The notes under the pieces are model-generated. The model worked only from the letters and a program-made list of their open reading frames with translations, was not told the origin of the DNA and did no database searches. Shown one piece after another: positions 1 through 10,539 of a DNA stretch of 64,000 bases; the first letter of the stretch is position 1, and the number at the start of each line of letters is the position of its first letter. A program made the translations under genes and the position numbers. Source of the stretch: Lactarius indigo (Eukaryota; Basidiomycota; Agaricomycetes; Russulales; Russulaceae); contig JAFKAC010000003.1 of the NCBI GenBank assembly GCA_025766275.1, positions 1,488,001 through 1,552,000 on the forward strand, in the 5' to 3' direction.

Positions 1-105
1 ATACAAATACAATAATCGCGTCCCTGCGCATATTAGCGCGGTATGTGAACATCAGGGCTATCGTGACGCACAGTGAGGAAATGAAGAACGCAGTCCGGCC
101 ACGGA

Positions 106-783
106 TCAGCCAGCACGCATCCCTGCAGCTGATTCAACCCGTCTAACTTCTTCCATCAACGCGTCAATCCCCTCTTCTAACCAGTGGCAGTATTCAACTG
201 CACGGAAAAGCACACCGCTTTTGCCCTTAGTCCGACCTTTCCCCCTACCGCCGCTTCCTTTCGGCCGACCCCTAGTGGGCATGCCAGTCCCGGGTGGCGC
301 ACCTTTAGGCGCAAGGAGTGTGGTCAGTTGTGCGTAGCCTTCTCGGATGGCGTTTCGTCGTTTCTGCTCCGACATTATGTGATTGAGACGTTTCTGAGGA
401 CTTGAAAGGATCGGCTTGTTGCGAGAAGCCGCGAGACCTGGCGCTGGAGGTGTGAGGGGCTGTGGGGGTATGTGTTGGTGCGGTGGCTGCTGGCTGGGAG
501 GTTGTAGTGGGGGAAGTTGGGTAGACGGAGAGGGTTCGTAATGGAAAGCGGAGGGTTCCTGTTGGTGATCTGAAGGAATAGGGGATGCGTCGAACTCCCA
601 ATTGAAGTTGTCGAGGAAACCGAGGAGGTCAGTTGTCTCTGAGTCGGAGAAGAGACCGGCTGAAGGGGGCAACGGTGGGGGAGGTGGGAACAGGCCATGA
701 AGAGAAGGGTCGAAAGAGAATTCAAAATCTGTGAAGGGTACTGGAGGTTGAGGTTGTTGATTTGGATTTGGGTTCGAGGCCAT
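106..783 (-). CDS. bHLH transcription factor
   Basis: Single-exon gene of 225 residues from the ATG at 783; an upstream in-frame ATG at 822 exists but would eat into the short divergent promoter. The N-terminal half is Pro/Gln-rich and acidic, consistent with an activation region. A basic helix-loop-helix domain lies near residues 130-210: the basic segment reads NHIMSEQKRRNAIREGY, with the His-Glu-Arg-Arg residues that contact E-box DNA, and helix 2 follows a long Gly/Arg/Lys-rich loop (VLFRAVEYCHWLEEGI). A nuclear DNA-binding regulator is therefore well supported. The target genes are unknown. It is transcribed divergently from the Zn2Cys6 gene at 979. Confidence 0.85.
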   Translation of the reverse strand: MASNPNPNQQPQPPVPFTDFEFSFDPSLHGLFPPPPPLPPSAGLFSDSETTDLLGFLDNFNWEFDASPIPSDHQQEPSAFHYEPSPSTQLPPLQPPSQQPPHQHIPPQPLTPPAPGLAASRNKPILSSPQKRLNHIMSEQKRRNAIREGYAQLTTLLAPKGAPPGTGMPTRGRPKGSGGRGKGRTKGKSGVLFRAVEYCHWLEEGIDALMEEVRRVESAAGMRAG

Positions 784-978
784 GTTACAGTGGTGTCCCT
801 GCACTGTCACTGGCACTGGCACCGGTCAGGGATGTTCTGTGCCGGGTAGCGGGGATAATCACGGCCGGCTCCGGGAACTGACCGGAACCTGACCGAAACC
901 GGAACCAAACATCGATACATAAAGCGGCTCACGGCCTTACAGGACCTCTTCCACGCCCGGCCCCTCCGCCAACCCGCC
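784..978. promoter_or_regulatory. Shared divergent promoter, bHLH / Zn2Cys6 genes
   Basis: Only 195 bp separate the two divergent start codons, so both transcription-factor genes must draw on the same upstream DNA. The stretch is rich in repeated cactggcac-like words near 808-824 and carries a weak TATA-like tacataaa near 917. No specific operator can be named from sequence alone. Confidence 0.45.
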
Positions 979-1801
979 ATGTCCGACTCCGCGCCCACCC
1001 CGGCCCAAGATACGGCCACGCCGTCGATCGACACCCAACAACTCCAGCAACCTCCACCGCAGTCCCTCGTACAAGACCCACAACTCCATGCTCAGCTTCA
1101 CCAAAACCCCCAGGGGACAATCCCAGACCCCCCTCGGAAGCGTATGTCCTATCCCCTCACCAACCTTCTGCTTCAGTCGCCTCAACTAAATTTTTCTTTT
1201 CTCTTCTTCGAACACCAGCAAAAGCCCCAGCCGTAAGGCGTGCGTGTACTTCTTGTCATTCCGGGAAGACTCGTTGCAGCGAGATACTCCCGTGCCAGGT
1301 ATATAGCAATATCTGCATTCCACGTGTGTCCAAAGGTTCTTACTTCACCGTGCTCAGAGTTGCCTGAAGCGTGGACTCGGTGCCACCTGTGCTTATCCGG
1401 ATCCGGAGGCCCCCGTTGAGCATTCACAGCAGCAAACCCCTGGTTCGTCTTCACTGATTTCCTTCGTGCCCATGTCGGCTGAGGCAACGTGCGTAGCCCC
1501 TGGTATTCCTCCATTTTCGGCTGCGCCGATTCCTTATATGCAACCCCCCAGTCTCACCCACCAACAATACTACGAGTACAACGGCTCGTTCACAGGGGCG
1601 TCAACTTCGACATTTCGCCCTAATAAGCGTCCACGGCCGCTTACCGAGGAAGAGGCAGCTGCCATCACACGGAACTTCAGCCGCGGGGATTTTTATATCG
1701 GCACCTCTGCGCCCATCCGGATCGACCCACGCCTGCCAGTACGTCTCACCTTAGGGGAAGGGGACCACGTACATTTTACCATTGGAGAAACGCTTGTGTG
1801 A
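979..1801 (+). CDS. Zn2Cys6 fungal-type transcription factor
   Basis: Three exons: 979-1141, 1219-1298 and 1358-1801, with two GT-AG introns. The splice phases join exactly to give a complete binuclear zinc cluster, C-x2-C-x6-C-x5-C-x2-C-x8-C, starting at ACTSCHSGKTRC in exon 2 and finishing in exon 3 (SCLKRGLGATC). The last intron splits the cluster just before its fifth cysteine. The rest of the roughly 228-residue protein is low in recognisable domains: a Gln-rich N-terminus, and a C-terminal block after the acidic stretch PLTEEEAAAI. No fungal_trans middle homology region is visible, so this is a short form of the family. Regulatory targets are unknown. Confidence 0.85.
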
Positions 1802-2288
1802 ATCGCCCTCGAGTCGAGGTTACAACTCTCTTCTACCTGTTGTGTAATTAGCGCTTGCTGTGAGCTTTGGCCCAAACCTATGAAATGAGGGCGACGATCA
1901 TTCTGCATCATGACATGACCATGTGGCCAGCACAGTGGTGGGATGAATCATGTAAATACGAGATGTTGCCCCTCCCCTGTGGGTAAGCAAAGTGTGGGGC
2001 AGAGCAGGGATGGGCCACAATTGACAAGGTGAATATGGAGACCTTGAGACAGGGTTGATGATAATTTAAATGGGTGGTGGCAAGGTGGTGGCACAGTAGT
2101 AAAAACATTGAGGCCTTTGAGGTGTCGATGTCGATGATCGATGACCGGAACAGTTGTTTGACAGGTTTCGGCCATTTCGGAGTTGCTGGTCTTGGGGCCA
2201 TCCTCGGACTGTGTCATCAACATACTGCACCAAGTCATCTCATCTCATTCCTACATTTTTATGATTTCATCTTGTTCCTTGCGAGCAT
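1802..2288. other. Gene-free spacer
   Basis: Downstream flank of the Zn2Cys6 gene. I see no coding exon, repeat or RNA gene that can be supported here. Confidence 0.4.
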
Positions 2289-2603
2289 GTGCTCGGCGTT
2301 TCAGCAGAGCTCATTGAGACCTTTGCTGATATTGTACAACCCTTGGTCGACAATATTGAGGCCATCGTCAATGCCAATGCCTTCGTCCTGCCCCCTGCAA
2401 ACACACCGTTTAGCCTAGGGTTAGAGTCACTCCGCATGCACCCGAGCATTCAGTCTGCCGGATCGCTCATGGTCTCCGCCGCGACGCAACTCATGACGTT
2501 TATGAGGCCCGTAACATTGGTAGTTCTTGACGTCATGACGCAGGTGAATAGGATTGTTCCTGCGACCGTCTCACACTTTACTAACCATACGGGTGCGACA
2601 TGA
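2289..2603 (+). pseudogene. Possible O-methyltransferase N-terminal fragment
   Basis: An open stretch of 104 codons (ELIETFADIVQPLVDNIEAI near the start, SLMVSAATQLMTFMRPVTL later) resembles the helical dimerisation region found at the N-terminus of basidiomycete O-methyltransferases. It may be preceded by an acceptor site near 2308. No S-adenosylmethionine-binding catalytic domain follows: the next kilobase has short open pieces in all frames. If the assignment is right this is a gene remnant. The similarity is remembered rather than computed, so treat it as a suggestion. Confidence 0.25.
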
Positions 2604-4824
2604 CACGATTGTGTTCATCTTCTCGTGCGACAACCTCTTCGACGTCGACCGCCTCGCTAAACACGCGCTGATCATCTCGAGCGTAGCCGCCACAATCCAC
2701 ACGACCTTTGCCGTGCTTACTTAGATGCTGTTAACACTGCCAAAGGCCATTATATTACAAAAAAGCCATACCTTCTATACCTAAGCGAAACTACCAGATC
2801 TCGGAAAGTCGTAATAGGGTTTGCCCAGGAGGATATCATATATGCCGTCTTCATTGAATCTGTTACCCTCCATCGACAACAGGGCGCTGAGCATCGTTTC
2901 GTCATTTATCCTCAGATGAACTTTGAATGGAAGTCTCAGGACGTAAAAGAATGGCCTACCTCCCCTCTGCCAACTCAATAATGTCCGAATTCGATGTCAT
3001 GGCTGCGTTCGAGGAGATTTTTTTTCAGGTCGAGAATCAAGCCAAGGCAGCCTACCAGAACAATTACCCCTTATCCGACAACGCGTGCAGTGGATCCTCC
3101 TAATTGGACCATACTGGCTGCCCAAAACATTTAGTCCATTTTCAGAGGCCAAGAGCACCGTCCGCGCTTACAAGATATCTGATGGTTCCGATCTTGATGC
3201 AGCACTGAAACTCCTCAGCCGCATAAAGAGTCCATCACCCAAGCTTGACGAACTTTACCTTCTCAGCACTTAAGAGTCCTTTACTCGATTGGAAGGAATG
3301 ATTGCTTCGACGGACCAACTCGCACAACCATTCATCGAAGACATGACCACTACAACCCTGAACTTGTCATGTCGTTAACAGAGCTGCCGGAATTCGCATA
3401 ACATTGCTATTCCCTGTTTGATAACGGGAAGAGTGGGCAATCGAGGGTCTCGGGGGGCTGACAGGTATTGTACTACGGGTACGGGTGCACCAGGAAAAAC
3501 GCAGAAAAGTTCTACTTTATTAACTTGGAAACCGTACTTTACACCCAATGTACATAATATGCCCACCCTACGGCTATCCTTGCCCCGCCTCTACCCCTTC
3601 AGCATCACATCGCCGCTGCCACTGCCACCGTTGTCACATTGCTATCATTATCATTGTGTCGCGTCGAAGTTGTGGTTGCTGCCGTGGTCGTTGTGTCATT
3701 GTTACCGCTGGTGCTGCCACTGTCGTCATCGTCGTGTTGCTGTTGCTGTGGTCGTCGCATGGATGTCGTCACCGCTGTCACTTCCTGCGGTTCGCGGAGG
3801 GCATGGTGTTCGAGAGTGGCTCAGGCGCCATGGACGGCTCGGTGTCGGTTTCGCTATTCTCGATGGAGTCGATGAAGCGCCAGCAGTCTGCAGCGACGCA
3901 CGCGTTGACGTACACACGTCGACGTGCGCCTTGCGGATGTCGCGCCGCAGGGACAAACGCCGCGTGGGACCGCTCTACGGCGATGTACCCATGACACATC
4001 GTGGAGCACGCCTGCGAGCAAATCAATTCTCCAGGCTGCATAACGGCACATAGGAAGAATAATAAATCACGCACCGTTAAAGACAAACTCGACGGGGTAC
4101 ACCTTGGCCCTGAAACGGCGGAAGGGCGAGTCGTGCTCAAAGCTTCGGGCAAGTTCCCAGAGGCGGTCGAGGACGGCGTCCGCGGCGTTGCTCGTCAGGC
4201 ATGGTGGGCCACTTCTTGAGCTTGGCTGCAGACGAGATGCGCGGCGCGGCGGGGAGCCCCGCGCAGCAGTAGACGAGCTGCACGACACTCCGGAACGCAC
4301 ACTCACGTGTGTCGTCGACGAGCCCGACGTCGGTAGTCACGCGTGTCTTCTCGAGGTGCGTGATGTAGTTCGCCCAGGGCGACCAGCCACCGGCAGCTTC
4401 TCGGCGGTGGCCACGCTCAGGCTGAGCTGCACGCGCTGGAAGACTTCACACAGGGCAGCGGAGAGAACTCGACTGGGAGTTTTGGAGCATGGATGGAGCG
4501 GAGGGTTAGGTGTATGTGCGGGGAACGGTAGAGGCCACGTACTCCTGCATGTGATGAGCTTCTGAGTGAATATTCTCTTCTGGAAGGCTAGGGGACAGGC
4601 TGCAGTGTCAGTAGGTTGTAAAGCTAAATCGAATGAGACTTGTTTTCCCCCTGAGCGACGTTGAGAGAGGGGGTGGTAGCGTTCTGACTGCCTCGGTCAC
4701 ATGCATCAACATTTCCTTTTTGCGTGTCGATTTTTGCTCTGGGTACATCGCCAATAGCGTTCGTTTGCTTGAAGTGTCAACAGGCAACATGTTCTGTTAT
4801 GAATAATGACTTCTGGTGCCTCAC
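2604..4824. other. Unresolved gene-poor region
   Basis: No intact gene can be supported. Short open pieces occur on the plus strand at 2880-3270 and on the minus strand at 3780-4340. The latter, for example the stretch ending PFRRFRAKVYPVEFVFNGA at about 4067, have coding-like composition but switch frame and match no family I recognise. They could be remnants of a minus-strand gene. Confidence 0.35.
3596..3770. repeat. Low-complexity gtt/gct/gtc trinucleotide-like tract
   Basis: Degenerate triplets of the gct/gtt/gtc/gtg type run for about 170 bp, leaving several frames open with Val/Ala/Cys/Leu-rich translations. The overlapping open frames are therefore a composition effect and do not indicate a gene. 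Confidence 0.6.
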
Positions 4825-4865
4825 AACATCGAGCAAGGTTACAGTCGACAAGGTCGACGCCTAGT
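4825..4865 (+). repeat. 41-bp direct repeat, copy 1
   Basis: The run from aacat through gagcaaggttacagtcgaca and on to gcctagt recurs at 10296-10336 with a single mismatch, in the same orientation. It contains two gtcgac palindromes three bases apart. This copy ends nine bases before the first recognisable GH63 exon, at the point where that gene loses homology to its family. Confidence 0.8.
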
Positions 4866-4873
4866 GATAGCAG

Positions 4874-7800
4874 GTATCAGCGACAACCACCAGCGTCTCT
4901 GCTTCTCCTTTGCTCTGTGGAACGGAAATGACAGGATGCTAAAAGAGAGGCCCTTCTGTGTTTCGGGGCACCAGGGAAATCACGGAGAGGACGCGAAGGA
5001 GCTATACTATTACCTGGATTCGACGCCGACTCACTCATACATGAAGTTCTTGTACAAATACCCTCAGAAGGCTTATCCATACGAAGATCTCATCCGCGAA
5101 AACCAGCACCGTGGTCGCGAGGTTGTCGAGTTCGAGATTCTTGACTCTGATGTCTTCGATGAAGATCGCTACTGGGACGTTTTCGTCGAGGTGAGTGTTG
5201 CACTTCCCCGCGAGAATAAAGTCTCATTGACGTTCTTTTCCAGTACGCAAAGGATGAAGACAGTCCAGACAGCATTTACATTCGCATTACCGCATATAAT
5301 CGCGGTCCCGACCCCGCCGATCTGCATATCATCCCTCAGCTTTGGTTCCCGAACAGCTGGTCCTGGGCCAGTCCCGTCCCCACCCCGCCCTGGTCTGTCC
5401 GCTACTACAAACAACCGTATCACTGCCATACACGATAGTCTCGGAAAGACTCACTTGTATTGCTTTCCATCTCCTCCACCTGTCGGACCTGACGGCCAAG
5501 CCGTCAACACTGGGGCAGATGGTGAAGAAGACACAGCCGAGCCCGGATTGTTATTCACTGAGAACGACACGAACTTCGTGCGTCTGTGGGGGTCATGAAT
5601 AAATCTCGTTTTGTCAAGGACGCGTTCCACGATCATATTGTCCCTGCATACCGACTACCGGGTCATCAACCCGTCGACGGAGCATCCAAGGCCAGCGCTG
5701 GCAGTGTAGAGAACAATGGCAGTGGTTCTGATTCAGGTTCTTCCACCGACGGGCGCACTACCCCAATCCCACACTATAACCCCCTGTTCGTCAACCCGGA
5801 TAAGACCGGCACCAAGTCTGCTGCGCACTACACCTTCAAGGGTGTCCCCGGCAGAGGCTGCTGCGCTGTCGCGCGATTGAAGCTCACTCCGACCACTCCT
5901 CAAAAGGATGCGACGCCTGAGGACGAAGGCATATTTGATGATACCATTGAGGAGCCCCGGATTGAAGCAGACGAGTTCTATTACAGCCTGACTCAAGGCT
6001 ATGTGTCAGACGATTTACGTGCAATCATGCGTCAAGCTCTCGGCGGCATGCTATGGACAAAGCAATACTACAAGTTCGTCGGCAAAGAATGGCTCGACGG
6101 AGATTCCGCAGCCGCCGCCGCCTTCTCGCAAGTTTTTGCGGAACAACAAAGTAAAATCCTTGGTATATGGCATTCTATAGTTAACGCCTCTTCCTCCCAG
6201 GATTGGATGCATCTCCATGCATCCGATATATATATATTTAATCCATTTACGTGCGCCTCAGGGCCGATTACCCTATGTAGCACGAAACTATATGTGATAC
6301 ATGATGATGTTTAGACCCGTGCATCCGATATATTATCTATGCCCGACAAGTACGTTCTTACCGCTTTCTTCTTCAAAAACAGATTTCGTGAACGATTTCG
6401 TAGATGGGAATATCCACACTTTGCTGCGTGGGACAGGGCTTTTCACTGCATTCCACTAGCCGTTGTCGACCCCGCGGACGCTAAGAGGCAACTTGACTTG
6501 CTTACTCGCGAATGGTATATGAAACCCGGTGGTCAGATTCCTGCTTACGAGTGGAACTTTTCCGACGTCAATCCACCCGTCCATGCCTGGGCGACATTCC
6601 GCGTGTTTAAGATCGAACGCAAGTTGGATGGCCGCGAAGACGTCCCGTTCCTTGAGCGTGCCAATGTATTCGAGGGAGGCTTCCTTTGTTTGGATAACAT
6701 CGGCGTGTTTAATCGCTCGGAGCCGCTGCCCACCGGAGGCACACTTCGTCAGGCAGACGGTACGGCGTGGATGGCATTCTACTGTCTGAACATGTAAGCA
6801 CCTCCCTTATCGGACCCGGGATGTTGTTAATTGTCACCGCTTTAGGCTGAACATGGCACTCGAACTGGCCGAGCATGACCCGGTGTACGAAGATATCGCC
6901 TCAAAGTTTTTCGAGGCAAGCTACTCCCTCCGCCCTGAATGTTGTCGTGCTGATTTCTCTGCGCCACAGCATTTTATCTTCATCGCAGATGCCATGACAT
7001 ATACCCCGATGGTGAGGATAAGCATAGTCTATGGAACGAACAGGACGGAATGTACTATGACGCAATCCAATGGGGTGGCCACAGCATGCAGCTCCCCGTC
7101 CGCAGCCTCGTCGGATTCATCCCCCTATACGCGACTCTGACACTGGAACCGTCCGTCGTGAACCGATTCCCTAGCTTCAAGAAACGTATGAATTGGTTCC
7201 TTGAGAATAGACCCGAGGTATCCGGACGGAACATGGCAAACATGAAAGATTTGTTTTTTTTTCTATGATTCCGCTATTTTTCTATTATTCCGACGAAATG
7301 TGCAGCTCGTGATCGTGGCGAGCGCTTCTTGCTCGCACTTGCCAGTAGGGACCGTCTAATTAGCATTTTGGAAAAGATGCTCGACGAGAGCGAGTTTTTC
7401 AGTGAACACGGCATTCGATCGTATGCTCGGCTTATTTTAGAGGGCAGATAACTGCAGACTTGTCGGATCTTCTGTAGCCTATCGAAGTTACACAAGGACT
7501 GTCCGTAGGGCATGGAAGTCAACGGTCAAAGACACGAAGTCGGTTATTGGCCCGGGGTAGTCCAAATCAGGAATGTTTGGTGGTAATTCCAACTGGCGCG
7601 GCCCAATTTGTAGGTCATTTCTCATCATTTGTATATGCGACCAATTAACCCGTTGCAGGGCTAGCGGTAAACTTCCTGCTCATAGAGAGCCTTCAGAGGT
7701 TCCATCAATACTATGGCGACGAACTTCAGCTTCAGGTGGAGTGTCCCACTGGCTGCGGTGACTATATGAATTTGCTTCAGGTGACCGAAGAAATCCAGCA

Positions 7801-8397
7801 CCGGATCATCCATATTTTTGGCCGGGACATTCACGGCCGTCGAGCTTTTAACGGAGGAAATCAGAAGCTCGACTTCGATCCTTTCTTCAGGGATTATGTC
7901 TGGTTCTACGAAGTGAGCTACCTCATACCACCGTAACGGCCAGCAGTTTAGTAAATACGAGTGATCTAGTACTTCCACGGCGACGACGGTCGAGGTCTCG
8001 GGGCTCCGCATCAGACAGGATGGTGAGTCGTTCGGGGTTCGCTGTGCGCTGTGGGGCGTCTCCTCAATCAGATCTCTCAGGTCGGGCCTGGTCGCCTACC
8101 ATATCTTACAGAGCGGCGCGAGCTGTCGTTTACGCAAGACTCCGAAGAGTATGTGGTCTCTCTTCCCCCTGGCAAGTAACTTACAGTGTCCGTAGCCCCT
8201 CGTAGCCTCGCACATCATTTCTTCGACGTACGTTACGGTTCTACTTCCGTGGTCACATGCACACCTGACATCATTTTTTATGATAGGAGACACTTGATTC
8301 CCAGTCGGAACACGGTGACGACATTCACTCGCTCAGGAGCGCATTCAGCGCAAACGAGCTGAACACACTAGGCAACGTCTCGCCGACTGCCTTGTGA
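4874..8397 (+). pseudogene. Glycoside hydrolase family 63-like gene, 5'-truncated and damaged
   Basis: Conceptual splicing gives a protein that follows the fungal GH63/six-hairpin glycosidase family from [18 protein letters not shown] to a C-terminus SANELNTLGNVSPTAL. Landmarks include [24 protein letters not shown] in two pieces, [53 protein letters not shown] and GDYMNLLQVTEEIQHR. Enzymes of this family act on alpha-glucosidic linkages. Damage seen: the first part of the family (before GISDNHQ) is missing; frame changes occur near 5388, 5590, 6105 and 7001 and around 7556; there is an in-frame TAG near 7508; about 20 codons are lost at 6660 (FLER joined to ANVFEGG); and a roughly 90-bp insertion sits at 6232-6325. 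Introns otherwise splice well, including a GC-AG one at 6916-6969. Truncation and deletion argue for a pseudogene, although some frame shifts may be sequence errors as in neighbouring genes. Confidence 0.8.
6225..6333. repeat. Short duplication flanking an insertion in the GH63 remnant
   Basis: The word gcatccgatatat occurs at about 6219 and again at about 6320, separated by roughly 90 bp of A/T-rich sequence unrelated to the family. The second copy resumes the coding sequence ([10 protein letters not shown]). This looks like a small insertion with a duplicated border, or a local tandem duplication. Confidence 0.5.
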
Positions 8398-8581
8398 TGA
8401 GATCACACACTCTTATGTGTTTACCTTCTTCCGTAGTCGCGTGTGTCATACAACTTTTGGGAGGCTTGTATTGCGTGTCAATCTGTACCATTACCACCAC
8501 ACATTTGCAGACAATATACGCTAAACGCCATGTCACGAGTATACAGACCCAAGGAAATTGACGATCTGTTGCCAACGTAGT

Positions 8582-8959
8582 TCAACAGTTGCTCCGTGCG
8601 GCAGAGGCGGCAGCCCCAGATATTGGGCTGCAACTCGCGCATCGGCTGCACAAAAAATGAATATAAATTATTTGAGTACAGATTAGTACGCACCTTATGT
8701 TTATGCCATCGATGCTCGCTTGCATGGCATTGATGTTCTCTTGCATGGCATTGATGCTCACTTGCATGACATTGATGCCTACCTGCATGGCATCTAAGCG
8801 CTCGATGATTGCTTGTAATTGTTGGCCAAGTTCGCCGTGTTGCACCACTAGTAGGTTCGGCACGAGTTGTACCTGTTTAGCAAGACCGGTCAGGTCATTG
8901 CCGAGTTTATGGAAGTCGGGTTGTGCCGGTGGCTGCTGTTGTTCCGGGGGTTGGGCCAT
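8582..8959 (-). CDS. Small coiled-coil protein, hypothetical
   Basis: Two exons: 8959-8694 and 8645-8582, joined by a 48-nt GT-AG intron with a good acceptor (ttttttgtgcag on the minus strand). The protein of about 109 residues has a Gln/Pro-rich head and then heptads of the type MQxxIN(A/V), which predict an amphipathic coiled coil. This composition resembles a recurrent, poorly described class of hypothetical proteins in mushrooms-group fungi. The exon 2 translation is short and Cys/Ala/Ser-rich, so the gene may be truncated at its 3' end. No function can be assigned. Confidence 0.5.
   Translation of the reverse strand: MAQPPEQQQPPAQPDFHKLGNDLTGLAKQVQLVPNLLVVQHGELGQQLQAIIERLDAMQVGINVMQVSINAMQENINAMQASIDGINIRCVLICTQIIYIHFLCSRCASCSPISGAAASAARSNC
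8702..8790 (-). repeat. 21-bp tandem repeat encoding coiled-coil heptads
   Basis: About four imperfect 21-bp units of the form catggcattgatgttctctt follow one another. On the minus strand each encodes one seven-residue heptad (for example NAMQENI), so the repeat period equals one coiled-coil turn pair. Confidence 0.7.
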
Positions 8960-10295
8960 GATAAGACAAAGGGTGGAGCGAAGTTAATGAACTGAGCTCG
9001 AGGAGGGGAATGAGAAAGAGAATAAAAGATGATGAGCGACAGAGGCCTCGGCGTCGCTCATTATATACGAAGGGATCCTATGGATTCCAACATGAAACTG
9101 ACACTAGACAGCATGTCCAGAACGGGTAAGACAATGTACTTACACCCCTCCCCTAGTATAAGAAAAAAGTACAGGGAAAAAACAGGACCTCGACGGACCC
9201 GGTAAAGGTAAATGCCAATCGAGTCGATGCTCGAATCGCATTCGAAAAGGTCAACGACGTCATCGACTCGATGAAGCACCGTCGCAAAAGTGTAAACAAG
9301 TTGGTGACAGATTCAAAACGAGATTATATTACAAACAATGGTCAACATGCATCTTTTTTTTTTTTTTTTTTGGAAAGCGTTCTAAATTCGGAAAGCACAT
9401 ACTATCTATAGTAGGTAATTTCCGTAATTAGGTGTTAGGCAGCAGGAGATTGTAGGTATCAGCCCTGCCTAACTCGCGAAAGCCGGGCCGCAGCCCAGAG
9501 TGAGGGAAAATACAAATTGAAGTACACCCCTGGTGTAGGGGTAGTGTGGGACTCAGTGCACGTTGTCGTCGCCATTGGTCAGTCCGGTGTGTACTCCTAC
9601 CCACTAAAACCTCACAGTCATACGTCCACCTATCCAGCAGACTAGAGGACTTCTTCAGTGCTTCTTCCCAGATTGCCTCCACAATCTGAGGAACAAAACG
9701 CTTTATTTTGTCGCTGTTATAATCATAACAAACAAACGATTTAAAAGGTTTGTAAATAGATTTGGAGGACATTATTATTTAAAATCTTCCCGGGTTACCT
9801 TCATGAGCCGGGGTGACGTGTCTATTTGGTTTCTATTTGGCTGAGTTATGGTTGTATTTGGTGGTGGTGACCAGGGGGTCAGAGATGGAAACCCCGGGTC
9901 ACAGCGCGCTCTGATTTCCCTCGGGCGAGCAGCGCTCCTGCCAAATCAGACATGTGGCTTATCTCATCGTTTGTTAGCAGTTTTGGTATTTGTTTTTATT
10001 GTGGTCGTGTTTGGTGACTGTTGTGTGGGGGTTCAGCGCACAGTTCAACTGTGGCATTGAGTGTTTGACGTTCGACACAGTATTCAGTCCTCAGGCCTCA
10101 GAACTCAATGGGTGAACAATAGTGGTAGCATTTAGTACTCAGTAGGTACACCTGGTAGGGCATCTCTAATACGAGTGGGTTTCGTTGGTTGTTTTGAGCG
10201 TGTGGGGTCATCCTAGCCCGGGTGTGGGAAAAAACCGCCCATGGTGGTGGTTGCGGTTCAAGGAGCCTCATGGTCGAACATGCATCAACAGTGAG
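8960..10295. other. Gene-free region with poly-T tract
   Basis: No supported gene. A run of about 18 T lies at 9354-9371. A 114-codon open frame on the minus strand (9772-9428) has no recognisable domain and unremarkable composition, so it is not called. Confidence 0.4.
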
Positions 10296-10336
10296 AACAT
10301 TGAGCAAGGTTACAGTCGACAAGGTCGACGCCTAGT
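10296..10336 (+). repeat. 41-bp direct repeat, copy 2
   Basis: Near-identical to 4825-4865 (one substitution), same orientation. It lies about 120 bp downstream of the 3' end of the minus-strand tRNA-Leu gene. Similarity stops abruptly on both sides. Confidence 0.8.
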
Positions 10337-10449
10337 CTTGAATGTATGAGTGGACTTGGAGTGGAGGCTGCATGGCAGGTGAGTGTTAAAGCGGTGCAGA
10401 GGGAGAAGAGGGACTGAAAACTTCCCACGATCAGACCACGAATATAAGC

Positions 10450-10454
10450 AAAAA
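10450..10454 (-). terminator. RNA polymerase III T-run terminator
   Basis: Five consecutive A on the plus strand (TTTTT on the transcript strand) begin four bases after the tRNA discriminator base. This is the expected pol III stop signal. Confidence 0.75.
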
Positions 10455-10457
10455 GAA

Positions 10458-10539
10458 TGACGAGAGTGGGATTCGAACCCACGCCCCCGAAGAGACCAGA
10501 TCCTTAGTCTGGCGCCTTAGACCGCTCGGCCATCTCGCC
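10458..10539 (-). tRNA. tRNA-Leu (anticodon AAG)
   Basis: 82 nt, no intron, no encoded CCA. The acceptor stem GGCGAGA pairs with TCTCGTC (one G-U), followed by discriminator A. The anticodon stem CCAGA/TCTGG encloses the loop CTAAGGA, giving anticodon AAG, which reads CUU and, as inosine, CUC. The T arm reads GTGGGTTCGAATCCCAC. The long variable arm makes it class II, as expected for leucine. The internal A box (tggccgagcggtc) and B box (ggttcgaatcc) are intact. Confidence 0.95.

Noticed and set aside
3418..4053. A 211-codon plus-strand frame
   Set aside because: It arises from the gtt/gct/gtc low-complexity tract, several frames are open at once, and no domain is recognisable.
9428..9772. 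A 114-codon minus-strand frame
   Set aside because: No recognisable domain, no splice context and no typical codon pattern. Could be chance.
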